Origin: Rhodococcus sp. KBS0724
GTDB taxonomy: Bacteria; Actinomycetota; Actinomycetes; Mycobacteriales; Mycobacteriaceae
Assembly: GCF_005938745.2 (NCBI RefSeq)
Contig: NZ_VCBX02000001.1
Span: forward strand, 1,073,501 to 1,137,500
Direction of reading: 5' to 3'
DNA: 64,000 nucleotides
The position numbers were made by a program, and so were the translations under genes. This document shows positions 46,161 through 55,111 of the stretch, piece after piece (the first letter of the stretch is position 1; each line of letters opens with the position of its first letter). Under the pieces are notes generated by a model. That model was not told the DNA's origin. It did not search any database and saw only the letters and a list, made by a program, of their open reading frames with translations.

Positions 46161-47660
46161 ATGGATACTTTGGACGTCTCCAGGTGGCAGTTCGGTATAA
46201 CTACCGTCTACCACTTCATCTTTGTTCCGCTGACCATCGGATTGGCTCCGATGATCGCGATCATGCAAACCATGTGGGTCGTGACCAAGAAAGATCACTG
46301 GTACCGACTCACCAAGTTCTTCGGCAAGCTGTTCCTCATCAACTTTGCCATCGGCGTAGCTACCGGCATCGTGCAGGAATTCCAGTTCGGTATGAACTGG
46401 AGTGAGTACTCACGATTTGTCGGCGACGTCTTCGGTGCACCGCTGGCTCTCGAGGGTCTTGTGGCCTTCTTCATGGAGTCCGTCTTCATCGGACTGTGGA
46501 TCTTCGGTTGGGGCAGGCTACCCAAACTTGTTCACCTGGCATGTATTTGGCTCGTGGCGATCGGCGTCAACGCGTCGGCGTTCTTCATCATCGCAGCCAA
46601 CTCGTTCATGCAGCACCCCGTCGGCGCGGTGTACAACCCGGAGACGGGTCGCGCCGAACTGACAAGCATCTGGACGCTGCTCACCAATAACACCGCTCTG
46701 GCCGCATTCCCGCACGCAGTAGCAGGTGCCTTCCTGACTGCGGGAACCTTCGTCGCCGGCATCTGTGGTTGGTGGATGGTGCGAAACATGCGCCGCACCA
46801 AGACCGTCGGCCCCGCGGAGGCGACCAGGCTCGAAACCGATGCCAGGACGATGTACCGACCCGGCGCCCGATTGGCGTTGCTGGTAATCATCATTGCCGG
46901 TATCGGCGTCATCTACACCGGCGACGTCCAGGGCAAGCTCATGTTCCAGCAGCAACCCATGAAGATGGCGTCGGCCGAATCCTTGTGCGACACCGAGCTG
47001 GATCCCGACTTCTCCATTCTCACGATCGGTACCCACAACGACTGCGCGGGCGTGACCCACGTTCTCAAGGTTCCCTACGTGCTGTCGTGGCTGGCCGAGG
47101 GCAAGTTCACCGGTGTCGAACTTCAAGGCGTCAACCAGCTGCAGGAACAGGCTGAGCAAGACTTCGGCCCCGGCAACTACCGCCCGAATCTCTTTGTCAC
47201 GTACTGGTCTTTCCGCGCGATGATCGGTCTTGCCGCCGGTTCTGCAGCCTTGGCGCTTGCCGGTCTGTGGGTAACTCGTAAGGGTCGGGTACCGGATCAG
47301 AAGTGGTTCGGAATCCTGAGCCTTGTCGCGATTCCCATGCCGTTCCTCGCCAACAGCGCGGGCTGGATCTTCACCGAGATGGGCCGCCAGCCCTGGGTGG
47401 TGCATCCCAACCCGACCGGCGTGGACATGATCAGACTCACTGTCGACCAAGGTGTTTCGGATCATGCGTCGGCAACGGTGTGGGTCTCGCTGATCACCTT
47501 CACCCTCCTGTACGGCGCTTTGGGTGTGGTCTGGTTCAAGCTGATCGTGCGGTACGCCAAGGAAGGCCCGCTGGAGCATGACATGCATCCGCCGGGAGAT
47601 ACCGACCACGAAGAGCCGGAAGATCCGGACAAGCCCAAACAACTGTCGTTCGCGTACTAG
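46161..47660 (+). CDS. cydA: Cytochrome bd ubiquinol/menaquinol oxidase subunit I
   Basis: The 499-residue membrane subunit holds haems b558, b595 and d. The b595 ligand is H18 in TTVYHFIFVPLTIG. GRQPWVVHP is the bd signature, with the other haem ligands in neighbouring helices. The Q-loop is of the short type. The oxidase has high O2 affinity and supports respiration at low oxygen or under NO and cyanide stress. It leads cydABDC; two palindromes lie upstream. Confidence 0.97.
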   Translation: MDTLDVSRWQFGITTVYHFIFVPLTIGLAPMIAIMQTMWVVTKKDHWYRLTKFFGKLFLINFAIGVATGIVQEFQFGMNWSEYSRFVGDVFGAPLALEGLVAFFMESVFIGLWIFGWGRLPKLVHLACIWLVAIGVNASAFFIIAANSFMQHPVGAVYNPETGRAELTSIWTLLTNNTALAAFPHAVAGAFLTAGTFVAGICGWWMVRNMRRTKTVGPAEATRLETDARTMYRPGARLALLVIIIAGIGVIYTGDVQGKLMFQQQPMKMASAESLCDTELDPDFSILTIGTHNDCAGVTHVLKVPYVLSWLAEGKFTGVELQGVNQLQEQAEQDFGPGNYRPNLFVTYWSFRAMIGLAAGSAALALAGLWVTRKGRVPDQKWFGILSLVAIPMPFLANSAGWIFTEMGRQPWVVHPNPTGVDMIRLTVDQGVSDHASATVWVSLITFTLLYGALGVVWFKLIVRYAKEGPLEHDMHPPGDTDHEEPEDPDKPKQLSFAY

Positions 47661-47669
47661 GAGGCGATC

Positions 47670-48713
47670 ATGGGACTTCAAGAAGTATGGTTCGTGCTCG
47701 TCGCAGTACTGTTCGTCGGCTACTTCGTTCTCGAAGGCTTCGACTTCGGGGTCGGAATGCTCATGCCGATCGTCGGCAGAGGCAGTGGCCTACCGGCCGA
47801 TACGCGTCGGCGCGTCGCGCTCAACACCATCGGCCCGGTCTGGGACGGTAACGAGGTTTGGCTCATCACGGCGGGTGGCGCGATGTTCGCTGCCTTCCCC
47901 GAGTGGTACGCAACGCTGTTCTCCGGCTTCTATCTACCGCTGCTGATCATCCTGGTGGCCTTGATCGTTCGCATCGTCGCCATCGAATGGCGAAGCAAGA
48001 TCGACGACGACGCCTGGCGTAAGCGTTGCGACTGGGGCATCATCTTCGGCTCCTGGGTTCCCGCAGTTCTCTGGGGCGTGGCATTCGCGAATATCGTTCG
48101 GGGCGTTGCGATCAATGCCGACAAGCAGGTCGAGTCAGGGTTCTTCGATCTGCTCAACCCGTACGCACTGCTCGGCGGCCTGACCACCGCGCTGGTGTTC
48201 GCTCTCCACGGTGCTGTATTCCTGGCACTCAAGAGCGCGGACGAGGTTCGCGAAGACGCAGTGAAAATTGCTGCCAGACTCGCGATTCCGGCAATCCCGG
48301 TGGCCGGTGCGTTCGTGTTGTGGACCCAGCTTGCCTATGGCAAGGGATGGACCTGGATTCTGGTTGCTGCTGCGGCAGCAGCTTTGATCGGCGTTGTCTT
48401 CCTGACCCGCGCCGAAATGGAAGGGTGGGCGTTTGTGCTCACCACGGTGGCCGTCATTGCGACCGTCGTGCTGCTGTTCGGTTCGCTGTTCCCGAACGTC
48501 ATGCCGTCCACGCTGGATCCGGCGTACAGCCTGACCATCGAGAATGCGTCGTCGAGTCCGTACACGCTCAAGGTGATGACCTGGGCGGCGGCATTCATGA
48601 CGCCGATCGTGATCATCTACCAAGGCTGGACGTACTGGGTATTCCGTCAGCGCATCTCCACCAAGCAGATTCCCCCGTCGATCGGGCTGAAGTTCAAAGC
48701 CAAGACGTGGTAG
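47670..48713 (+). CDS. cydB: Cytochrome bd oxidase subunit II
   Basis: This 347-residue partner of CydA has about eight or nine membrane helices. The family start (LQEVWFVLVAVLFVGYFVLEGFDFGVGML) and GPVWDGNEVWLITAGGAMFAAFPEWYA are present. A strong AGGAGG site nine bases after the cydA stop ensures paired expression. cydD starts 43 bases downstream. Confidence 0.97.
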   Translation: MGLQEVWFVLVAVLFVGYFVLEGFDFGVGMLMPIVGRGSGLPADTRRRVALNTIGPVWDGNEVWLITAGGAMFAAFPEWYATLFSGFYLPLLIILVALIVRIVAIEWRSKIDDDAWRKRCDWGIIFGSWVPAVLWGVAFANIVRGVAINADKQVESGFFDLLNPYALLGGLTTALVFALHGAVFLALKSADEVREDAVKIAARLAIPAIPVAGAFVLWTQLAYGKGWTWILVAAAAAALIGVVFLTRAEMEGWAFVLTTVAVIATVVLLFGSLFPNVMPSTLDPAYSLTIENASSSPYTLKVMTWAAAFMTPIVIIYQGWTYWVFRQRISTKQIPPSIGLKFKAKTW

Positions 48714-48755
48714 TTCCGGCATCAATGCCTCGAAAGAAGTGACGGTCGAATTCAA

Positions 48756-50444
48756 GTGACAATCGAGGTAGGTGACGCTCCCACTGCTCGGGAGCGTCGC
48801 CGCGGACCGATCGATCCGCGCCTGTGGCGGCATTCCGCCTCTGCGCGTGGATATCTGATTCTGACAGTGGCCCTGTCGATGGTGAACGTCGTGATGGTCA
48901 TCGTCTCGGCGCTCATGATCGGCCGGGTGCTGGCCGGAGTCATCACCACCCGGACCGTCGATATTTCCTCGTGGACAACCGAACTCGGTGTCCTCGCCGG
49001 CGCTGTCGGGATTCGGATACTGGGAACCTGGCTGCAATCGCGCTTCGCTCACCGCGCGTCGACCCGTGTTGTGGCCGAGATCAAGGACGGTGTGCTCGCG
49101 TCGGCGACGGCGATGAGTCCCCGCGATCTCGACCCGCGCCGCGATGAGATCGCTACGGTACTCACCCGTGGTGTCGACGGTCTGGCTCCGTATCTGACGG
49201 GTTATCTGCCGTCGTTGATCCTGTCGGTGACTCTTACTCCGATCACGCTGATAGTTATTGCCCTGCAAGACATGACGTCGGCGGTGATCATCTTGATCAC
49301 GTTGCCCTTGATTCCGATCTTCATGATCCTGATCGGATTGCTGACGAAGGGTAAGTCCGAGAAGACCTTGGCTGCGATGACCACCTTGTCGTCGCAACTG
49401 CTCGATCTACTCTCCGGTCTCCCCACGTTGCGAGCACTCGGTCGCCAGGACGGTCCGGCCGAGCGGGTTCGGGAACTGGGCGATTCGCATCGCCGCACCA
49501 CGATGTCCGCGCTCCGAGTCGCATTCCTGTCGTCGATGGTGTTGGAGTTCCTTGCAACGCTGAGTGTTGCCTTGGTTGCAGTCAGTATCGGCTTGCGGCT
49601 CGTGTACGGCGACATGTCGCTCGAACCAGGGGTCGTTGCTTTGATTCTTGCGCCCGAGGTGTATTTGCCGCTGCGGATGGTCGGAATGCAGTTTCACGCG
49701 GCCGAGGACGGAATGGCGGCTGCAGACAAAGCTTTCAGCGTCATCGAAGCAGAAACCTCCGCACCGGTCGGCGGCGCAGTCGTGGTCGACGCGCGCGGCT
49801 CGGACATCGTTGTCGACACCCTGAGTGTGAACTCGCGTGGTGGTGTTGCGCCGTACGAACTCTCGGGCGTGATCAGACCCGGTGCGATCACTGTGCTCAC
49901 CGGAGCAAACGGTTCCGGCAAGTCGACAGCGGTGCAGGCCTTGCTCGGGTTGATCGAACCCAGCCGTGGTTTAGTGAGCGTCGGTGGCATCGATATTCGA
50001 CAACTCGACGAGAACACGTGGTGGTCGCAGATTGCGTGGCTGCCACAACATCCGGTCCTGTTGCCGGGAACCATTCGAGAAAACCTTCATCTCACCGGGG
50101 TTATCGAGTCCGATGCGCTGGAAAATACATCTGTGGCAACAGGGTTCGACGGAGTGCTTGCCGAACTGTCGTCAGGTCTCGACACTGTGGTGGGGGCAGG
50201 CGGTGCCGGTCTGTCACTGGGGCAGCGACAGCGGCTTGCGCTGACACGCGTCCTGGCGTCTGATCGACCTGTCCTCGTCCTGGATGAACCCACCGCTCAT
50301 CTGGATGCGGATTCGGAACACACGGTCTTGGCTGCTCTGCGAGCGCGAGCGAAGCGCGGCGACACCGTGATAGTCATCGGACATCGCCCCAGTGTGCTTG
50401 CCGTCGCAGATCAGATTATCGAGGTGCACGCGCATGAGAACTGA
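48756..50444 (+). CDS. cydD: ABC exporter subunit CydD
   Basis: This 562-residue half-transporter has a six-helix membrane domain (about 30-310) and an ATPase domain with Walker A TGANGSGKST, signature LSLGQRQRLAL and Walker B VLVLDEPTAH. With CydC it is needed for bd oxidase assembly; in E. coli the pair exports cysteine/glutathione and binds haem. In a mycothiol organism the exported thiol is uncertain. The cydC ATG overlaps its 3' end by 11 bases. Confidence 0.94.
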   Translation: MTIEVGDAPTARERRRGPIDPRLWRHSASARGYLILTVALSMVNVVMVIVSALMIGRVLAGVITTRTVDISSWTTELGVLAGAVGIRILGTWLQSRFAHRASTRVVAEIKDGVLASATAMSPRDLDPRRDEIATVLTRGVDGLAPYLTGYLPSLILSVTLTPITLIVIALQDMTSAVIILITLPLIPIFMILIGLLTKGKSEKTLAAMTTLSSQLLDLLSGLPTLRALGRQDGPAERVRELGDSHRRTTMSALRVAFLSSMVLEFLATLSVALVAVSIGLRLVYGDMSLEPGVVALILAPEVYLPLRMVGMQFHAAEDGMAAADKAFSVIEAETSAPVGGAVVVDARGSDIVVDTLSVNSRGGVAPYELSGVIRPGAITVLTGANGSGKSTAVQALLGLIEPSRGLVSVGGIDIRQLDENTWWSQIAWLPQHPVLLPGTIRENLHLTGVIESDALENTSVATGFDGVLAELSSGLDTVVGAGGAGLSLGQRQRLALTRVLASDRPVLVLDEPTAHLDADSEHTVLAALRARAKRGDTVIVIGHRPSVLAVADQIIEVHAHEN

Positions 50445-52122
50445 CCACCGGGATCCGTTGCTGCGCGCACTGGGTCTCCTCGAACTGCAACCACGACGCG
50501 TGCTCATCGCCGTCACGGCCGGTGTGGCGACGCTCGGCAGCGCTCTGGCGTTGGCGGCGCTGTCGGCCTGGTTGATTACCCGGGCCTGGGAAATGCCGCC
50601 CGTTCTGGATCTCAGCGTTGCTGTTGTCGCCGTACGGGCTCTGGGTATCTCGCGGGGTGTATTCCGGTATTTGGAGCGTCTCACCACACACGATGTTGCG
50701 TTGCGCGGGACGACAGCGGCGCGGGCCCAGATGTACTCGCGCCTCGCATCAGGTGACCCGGCAGCGGCGGCCGGTCTGCGCCGTGGTGACTTGCTTGCAC
50801 GCACCGGGTCGGACGTCGACGCAGTCGGTGACGTGGTCGTGAAAGCACTTGTCCCTATTGCCGTATCGGCCATCCTTTCCGTGGCAGCCGTGGGCATCCT
50901 GATGTTCATCTCCGTGCCCGCCGCAGTGGTCTTGGCGATAGCGCTCGCGGTGTCCGGAATACTCGCGCCGTGGCTGTCGGCCCGAGCTGCTCGAATCGCT
51001 GAATCCGACAGCTCTTCTGCCGCTGTGCGATTCAGCGCGTCAGCAGTCACCGCGCTCGATCATTCCGCCGAGCTTCGCGTGGCAGGACGGTTGGACGATG
51101 CCGTGTCCGATGCGGCGTCGGCCGAACGGGACGTGGTCGATGCCACCGACCGTGCTGCGATACCGAGCGCATTTGCTTCTGCTGCAACACCTTTTGCAGT
51201 GGGAGTCAGCGTCCTGGCGTCGCTGCTCATCGGCATTGTGCTCTACGGGGAAACCGACATGACACCGATGGCACTGGGCATTCTCGTACTGCTCCCGCTC
51301 TCGGCGTTCGAGGGAACTGCCGCTCTGCCCAGTGCTGCAGTGGCACTGACCAAAGCGAGGCTCGCGTCAGCGCGAATCATGGCGGTACTCGATCGCGCCG
51401 ATCAGGAGATTGCAGAAGGCGATCGCCCGTGGCCCGAGGCCGGCGTCCTGACAGTTGACGGAGTGTGCGCCGGGTGGCCTGGAGGCAACGTCACCGCACC
51501 GCTCACGTTCGATGTGCGCCCTGGCGCACGGATCGCGATAATCGGAGAAAGCGGATCAGGGAAGACAACGGCCCTGATGACGATGGCAGGGCTCCTCCCG
51601 CCGGTATCGGGATCGCTTTCCGTTGGTGGCATTCCGATGTCGGAGATCGAACCAGCAGAACTTCGCCGACACATCGGGTTCTTCGCGGAAGACGCGCATC
51701 TCTTCGAGACCTCCGTGCTCGAAAATCTGCGAGTAGCGCGCGGTGATCTCACGGCCACCGCCGCGGAGACAGTTCTTGCAGACGTCGGTCTGGGGGAGTG
51801 GCTCGCTCACCTGCCCGATGGACTCGACACCGTTCTCGTCGGCGGCATGCGAGCAGTCTCAGGCGGCGAGCGTCGACGTTTGCTGCTGGCGCGGGCGCTC
51901 GTGTCACCCGCGCAGATCCTGCTCCTCGACGAACCAACCGAACACATGGACGCCGAGGCCGGCGCGGAGGTGCTGCGCGAACTCCTCGGCCGAGAAGGCA
52001 CTTTGCTGACTCCGTCCAGGACCGTAGTCGTCGTCACGCATCAACTTCCGGAACACACCGGAGCTGACCAGGTGATATGCGTCGGAAAATTGTCGGCGGA
52101 AAATACGTTGCCGTCGCGGTGA
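50434..52122 (+). CDS. cydC: ABC exporter subunit CydC
   Basis: The 562-residue second half-transporter has the membrane domain first, then an ATPase with Walker A GESGSGKTT, signature VSGGERRRLLLARAL and Walker B ILLLDEPTEH. The start ATG lies inside the cydD end, so the two are made together. It closes the cyd operon. The RNA/peptide element described at 52150 starts about 30 bases after its stop. Confidence 0.94.
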   Translation: MRTDHRDPLLRALGLLELQPRRVLIAVTAGVATLGSALALAALSAWLITRAWEMPPVLDLSVAVVAVRALGISRGVFRYLERLTTHDVALRGTTAARAQMYSRLASGDPAAAAGLRRGDLLARTGSDVDAVGDVVVKALVPIAVSAILSVAAVGILMFISVPAAVVLAIALAVSGILAPWLSARAARIAESDSSSAAVRFSASAVTALDHSAELRVAGRLDDAVSDAASAERDVVDATDRAAIPSAFASAATPFAVGVSVLASLLIGIVLYGETDMTPMALGILVLLPLSAFEGTAALPSAAVALTKARLASARIMAVLDRADQEIAEGDRPWPEAGVLTVDGVCAGWPGGNVTAPLTFDVRPGARIAIIGESGSGKTTALMTMAGLLPPVSGSLSVGGIPMSEIEPAELRRHIGFFAEDAHLFETSVLENLRVARGDLTATAAETVLADVGLGEWLAHLPDGLDTVLVGGMRAVSGGERRRLLLARALVSPAQILLLDEPTEHMDAEAGAEVLRELLGREGTLLTPSRTVVVVTHQLPEHTGADQVICVGKLSAENTLPSR

Positions 52123-52149
52123 AGTGGGCGTACTTTCTCCTGTACACAA

Positions 52150-52337
52150 GGAAGGAGGTGGTCTGAAATTGAAGTACAGACGGACGCGTGAGGTGGCTGC
52201 CAGCTAGCCGCAATCGCTGACGGAATTCACTTACCGCACGAGCGGCCGGCGAATCCCGGGCAGCCACCCGACCCCCGAGCCCCCGATCAGTCCGACCGGG
52301 ACCCGCGCGAAAGCGCAGGTATGGCTCGGGGGTCGCT
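52150..52337 (+). ncRNA. Candidate structured RNA with embedded 12-codon ORF
   Basis: The stretch holds several nested helices. Helix 1 is ten perfect pairs (52192-52201 with 52259-52268). Helix 2 is thirteen perfect pairs (52269-52281 with 52323-52335; CGACCCCCGAGCC). Inside helix 2 lie a CCCG...CGGG hairpin (52282-52300) and GCGC-GAAA-GCGC (52305-52316), a GNRA-type tetraloop. The extended ribosome site AAGGAGGTG (52152-52160) precedes a short TTG-started ORF that runs into helix 1. The orientation is plus by the ribosome site and the GAAA loop. No known RNA family is assigned; helix 2 might instead or also serve as a terminator for the convergent genes. Confidence 0.55.
52169..52207 (+). 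CDS. 12-residue peptide ORF inside the structured element
   Basis: TTG at 52169 follows the perfect nine-base ribosome site AAGGAGGTG with eight bases between. The reading MKYRRTREVAAS ends at TAG 52205-52207. Its last codons (GTG GCT GCC) are the 5' arm of helix 1, so a ribosome finishing the peptide would open that helix. The peptide is basic at the start and resembles a leader peptide. Translation is inferred from the ribosome site alone. Confidence 0.5.
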   Translation: MKYRRTREVAAS

Positions 52338-52348
52338 TCGTGTAGCAG

Positions 52349-53053
52349 TTAGCCGATGTAGCGGGTCAGCCGCGCCGAGTAGTGCGGTTCGAGCGCGCCG
52401 TCCGCGAGGATTCGCTCCTCGACGTACGCGAGGTCGCCACCTTCGACGATGCCGTACAGACGCTTTGCGCCGCCGTACAGTGCACCGGACTGGCTGCGGA
52501 TCACGACGTCGGTCGCGAGTTCCCAGGAGGACTGGGTGAGTGCGGTTCCGTAGTACATTTCGACGACGCCGGAGCTGTGGGTGAGGAGTAGTTCGACTAC
52601 TTCCTCGTTCACGCTGCCGGGGATGCCGTCGCCGCCCATGCGCCAGTAGCCGCTTTCGCGGGTGTCCGGCTTGGTGTAGTTACCCTCGGCGTCGAGAACC
52701 CAGGATCGGGATTCCCAACACAGGTAGGGGCCACCGTCGTGGGAGATGACGATTTGTTGTCCGAATGGGTAGTCGCCCGTTTCCGGGTCATGACCTTCGC
52801 CTTCGCCGCGCCAGACGCCGACAAGCGGCAGCAGTGCGAGTAGGGCGGGATTGATATCCGGGCCGAGTCGCAGATTTGCGGTGTCCTCGGGGACCGGGAG
52901 ATCCGGCAGGGTGGGAATGTTGAGAGAAGCTGTCGACTTGGAACGTTCGACAGCTATCGCGACTGCTTCATCCCCGCTGCCGCGCCTGACGGCACCTGCA
53001 GCGGTGGAATCGTCAGCTGTCGCGTCAGACCCTGATTCCGGAGCTTGACTCAC
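52349..53053 (-). CDS. Nitrobindin-like haem-binding beta-barrel protein
   Basis: The 234-residue protein has a disordered ~80-residue N-terminus rich in Ser/Ala/Asp and a nitrobindin/THAP4-type domain. The motif [23 protein letters not shown] marks the barrel entrance. H in [11 protein letters not shown] near the C-terminus is the expected haem ligand. Relatives (M. tuberculosis Rv0813c) bind ferric haem and react with NO or peroxynitrite. The GTG at 53053 overlaps the stop of a 32-codon membrane-protein gene, so the two are coupled. Confidence 0.9.
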   Translation of the reverse strand: MSQAPESGSDATADDSTAAGAVRRGSGDEAVAIAVERSKSTASLNIPTLPDLPVPEDTANLRLGPDINPALLALLPLVGVWRGEGEGHDPETGDYPFGQQIVISHDGGPYLCWESRSWVLDAEGNYTKPDTRESGYWRMGGDGIPGSVNEEVVELLLTHSSGVVEMYYGTALTQSSWELATDVVIRSQSGALYGGAKRLYGIVEGGDLAYVEERILADGALEPHYSARLTRYIG

Positions 53054-53148
53054 GATTCGTCGGTGACCAAACGGTAAACGACGTACACGGAGAACCAAGC
53101 GATCATGACGGATGCGAGTGCGAGAAGTACCTCGAAGAAGATGACCAC
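53050..53148 (-). CDS. 32-residue single-helix membrane protein
   Basis: A GTG at 53148 opens a short frame reading [19 protein letters not shown], then [13 protein letters not shown]. It is almost entirely one membrane helix with a short polar C-terminus. The stop TGA overlaps the nitrobindin GTG (GTGA), the same tight coupling seen throughout the window. The frame is closed upstream by TAA at 53158-53160, so this is a discrete ORF. The ribosome site (GATAGG) is weak. It could anchor or regulate nitrobindin, which is inference. Confidence 0.6.
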   Translation of the reverse strand: MVIFFEVLLALASVMIAWFSVYVVYRLVTDES

Positions 53149-53210
53149 GTGCCTATCTTAGACCGCCTCGACCTACCGGAAAAATCGGGAGGCTGTGACA
53201 AATGAAACGA

Positions 53211-53248
53211 CAAGAAAAGGTCCCGCACCCTTGCAGGATGCGGGACCT
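53211..53248 (-). terminator. Terminator of the sseC/sseA operon
   Basis: Perfect ten-base arms (53218-53227 with 53239-53248; AGGTCCCGCA) are followed on the minus strand by TTTTCTTG. It lies 18 bases after the sseC stop. Confidence 0.9.
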
Positions 53249-53266
53249 CTTCTGTGAGCTCGGAAG

Positions 53267-53572
53267 CTATTTGCTGACCGTGACGTCCACGTTGTGGACG
53301 CCCGAGGTTTCGGGGGTCACGGTGGCGGTGCCGTTACCGGAGCTGGACAGTGCACGCACCGTCCAGGATCCGGGGGCGGCGAAGAAACGGAAGTCGCCGG
53401 TAGCGGAAGCGACAACCTCGGCGGTGAATTCGTCGGAGCCGTCGAGCAGGCGCACGAATGCGCCGCCGATGGGCTGGCCGTCAGCTGCGAGGACGCGGCC
53501 GGTGATGACGGTTTCCTTCTCGACGTCGACGCCGGCAGGCAGGGTCTGACCCTGAGTAGGTGCTCCGCACAT
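53267..53572 (-). CDS. sseC: SseC-like DUF1416 protein
   Basis: The 101-residue protein begins MCGAPTQGQTLPAGVDVEKETVITGRV, the DUF1416 signature with a cysteine at position 2. It continues as a carboxypeptidase-regulatory-like beta domain (GGAFVRLLDGSDEFTAEVV). It always travels with rhodanese SseA/CysA2 in actinobacteria, here three bases downstream of it, and probably accepts or carries sulfur. The function is otherwise undefined. Confidence 0.92.
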   Translation of the reverse strand: MCGAPTQGQTLPAGVDVEKETVITGRVLAADGQPIGGAFVRLLDGSDEFTAEVVASATGDFRFFAAPGSWTVRALSSSGNGTATVTPETSGVHNVDVTVSK

Positions 53573-53575
53573 GTT

Positions 53576-54409
53576 CTATGCTCCCAATTCGATCGGTGCG
53601 CCGACGAGTGAGCCGTATTCGACCCAGCTGCCGTCGTAGTTCTTGACGTTGCTCTTGCCGAGGATTTCCTGCAGGACGAACCAGGTGTGGCTCGAACGCT
53701 CACCGATGCGGCAGTAGGCAATGGTGTTCTTGGTGTCGTCGAAGCCCTTGTCCGCGTAGAGCTTTGCAAGGTCGTCGTCGGACTTGAAGGTGCCGTCTTC
53801 GTTGGCGGTGGTGCTCCACGGGATGTTGATCGCGGTGGGGACGTGGCCACGCTGCTGAGCCTGCTCCTGCGGAAGGTGCGCGGGGGCGAGGATCTTGCCG
53901 GAGAACTCGTCTGGACTACGGACGTCGACGAGGTTGACGGAGCCGATGGAGGAGATGACCTCGTCGCGGAATGCGCGGATCGAGAAGTCGGGTGCCTCGG
54001 CCTTGTACTGCGTTGCGGGACGGGTTACTTCGTCCTTGGACAGCTCGCGTCCGTCGAGTTCCCACTTCTTGCGGCCGCCGTCGATGAGCTTGATGTCCTT
54101 GTGGCCGTACAGCTTGAAGTACCAGTAGGCGTAGGCGGCGAACCAGTTGTTGTTGCCACCGTAGAGGACGACGGTGTCGTCGTTGGCGATTCCCTTGGCC
54201 GAGAGGAGGTTCGAGAACTGCTCCTGGTTCAGGAAGTCGCGGCGGACGCTGTCCTGGAGGTCCTTGCGCCAGTCGAGCCGGACTGCACCTTCGATGTGGC
54301 CGCCGTCGTATGCACTGGTGTCCTCGTCCACCTCGACAAAAACGGTCTTGGGGGTGTTGAGGTTCTGCTGCGCCCAGTCGGCGGAGACTAGGACGTCGGA
54401 GCGAGCCAT
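53576..54409 (-). CDS. sseA: Thiosulfate sulfurtransferase (rhodanese)
   Basis: This 277-residue protein has two rhodanese domains. The C-terminal one holds the active cysteine C233 in YCRIGERSSHTW. It matches mycobacterial CysA2/SseA and moves sulfane sulfur from thiosulfate to acceptors. The AAAGGAAC site supports the ATG at 54409; an in-frame upstream extension is discounted. It sits in the DUF4395-sseA-sseC unit preceded by a poly-cysteine leader ORF, which suggests that cysteine levels control it. Confidence 0.95.
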   Translation of the reverse strand: MARSDVLVSADWAQQNLNTPKTVFVEVDEDTSAYDGGHIEGAVRLDWRKDLQDSVRRDFLNQEQFSNLLSAKGIANDDTVVLYGGNNNWFAAYAYWYFKLYGHKDIKLIDGGRKKWELDGRELSKDEVTRPATQYKAEAPDFSIRAFRDEVISSIGSVNLVDVRSPDEFSGKILAPAHLPQEQAQQRGHVPTAINIPWSTTANEDGTFKSDDDLAKLYADKGFDDTKNTIAYCRIGERSSHTWFVLQEILGKSNVKNYDGSWVEYGSLVGAPIELGA

Positions 54410-54488
54410 GGTGTTCCTTTCGATGTGGTCGTGCTCGATATGGTCTTGCGGGGGTTTGTGTCCGGTGCGGTTGGCCGGAGGGGCGCTT

Positions 54489-54959
54489 TCACGCGGTGGT
54501 TGCACTTCCGATTGTTCGGAATCGCGTCACGAGTGGGTAGATCTGGCAGCCGAGGCAGATGCCGAAGGCAGCGTTCAGAAGTGCGGCGAACAGGGCAAAG
54601 CCTGTGGCCACCGTGCCGACGACGGTGGATCCCGCAAGGAATCCGACGGTTCCGGCAAGTGCGAAGACGAAGCCGACGAACTGTGCGAAGCGCAACGGCG
54701 CAACAGGTTCACGTTCGCGCACGGGTGAGGAGCGAGGGGCGACCAGTTTGCCGTAGATCAGTCCGTACGGACTGCGCTTGGGTCCGGCTACGGCGCCGAT
54801 CGCGAAGACGATTGCCTGCAATGCCAACAAAGTGGTGGCGGCGGGCAGCGAGAATGTCGAAAGAACCAGTGTCAGAACAAGGATCGCGGTGGTAATCCAC
54901 GCGGCGAACCGCGGACCGCGTACGTCAACCTGCTCGGGTTGCGAAGTGGTGGTGGACAT
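54489..54959 (-). CDS. DUF4395 membrane protein
   Basis: The 156-residue protein has four hydrophobic segments (ITTAILVLTLVLSTFSLP, LLALQAIVFAIGAVAG, FVGFVFALAGTVGFLAG, VVGTVATGFALFAALLNAAFG) and ends with GICLGCQIYPLVTRF, a CxxC pair typical of DUF4395. AGGAG seven bases upstream selects the ATG at 54959 over one eight codons earlier. Its place between a thioredoxin-like gene and the rhodanese suggests a role in sulfur or thiol-redox transfer at the membrane. No activity is known. Confidence 0.87.
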   Translation of the reverse strand: MSTTTSQPEQVDVRGPRFAAWITTAILVLTLVLSTFSLPAATTLLALQAIVFAIGAVAGPKRSPYGLIYGKLVAPRSSPVREREPVAPLRFAQFVGFVFALAGTVGFLAGSTVVGTVATGFALFAALLNAAFGICLGCQIYPLVTRFRTIGSATTA

Positions 54960-55111
54960 CGGGTGCTCCTGCGTTGGTTGCATGGTGCTTGCCTGGGCTG
55001 AGAATTTCAGCCGGAGGCTCGGAGAAATCTGGGCCGAGTGGCCCGTATTCGGCGAGAAAGATCACGTGAGCGAAAGGCTCGGACGTCAGCGAATGCTGAG
55101 TGCTGGGGTGA
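54960..55111 (-). promoter_or_regulatory. Possible attenuator between leader ORF and DUF4395
   Basis: Between the poly-cysteine ORF and the DUF4395 start the minus strand can form GGGCC-ACTC-GGCCC (55031-55044) and GGCTGA-N5-TCAGCC (54996-55012). One could be a stop hairpin and the other an alternative fold that hides the AGGAG ribosome site further down. The pairing choice is inferred. Confidence 0.4.

Noticed and set aside
48135..49397. A 420-codon open frame antisense to cydB/cydD
   Set aside because: It crosses the boundary of two certain genes and has an Arg/His/Asp-rich, motif-free translation.
52269..52335. Reading the 13-pair helix only as a terminator for nitrobindin
   Set aside because: A terminator role remains possible, but it does not explain the ribosome site, the short ORF, helix 1 and the internal tetraloop hairpin, so the whole stretch was kept as an RNA candidate.
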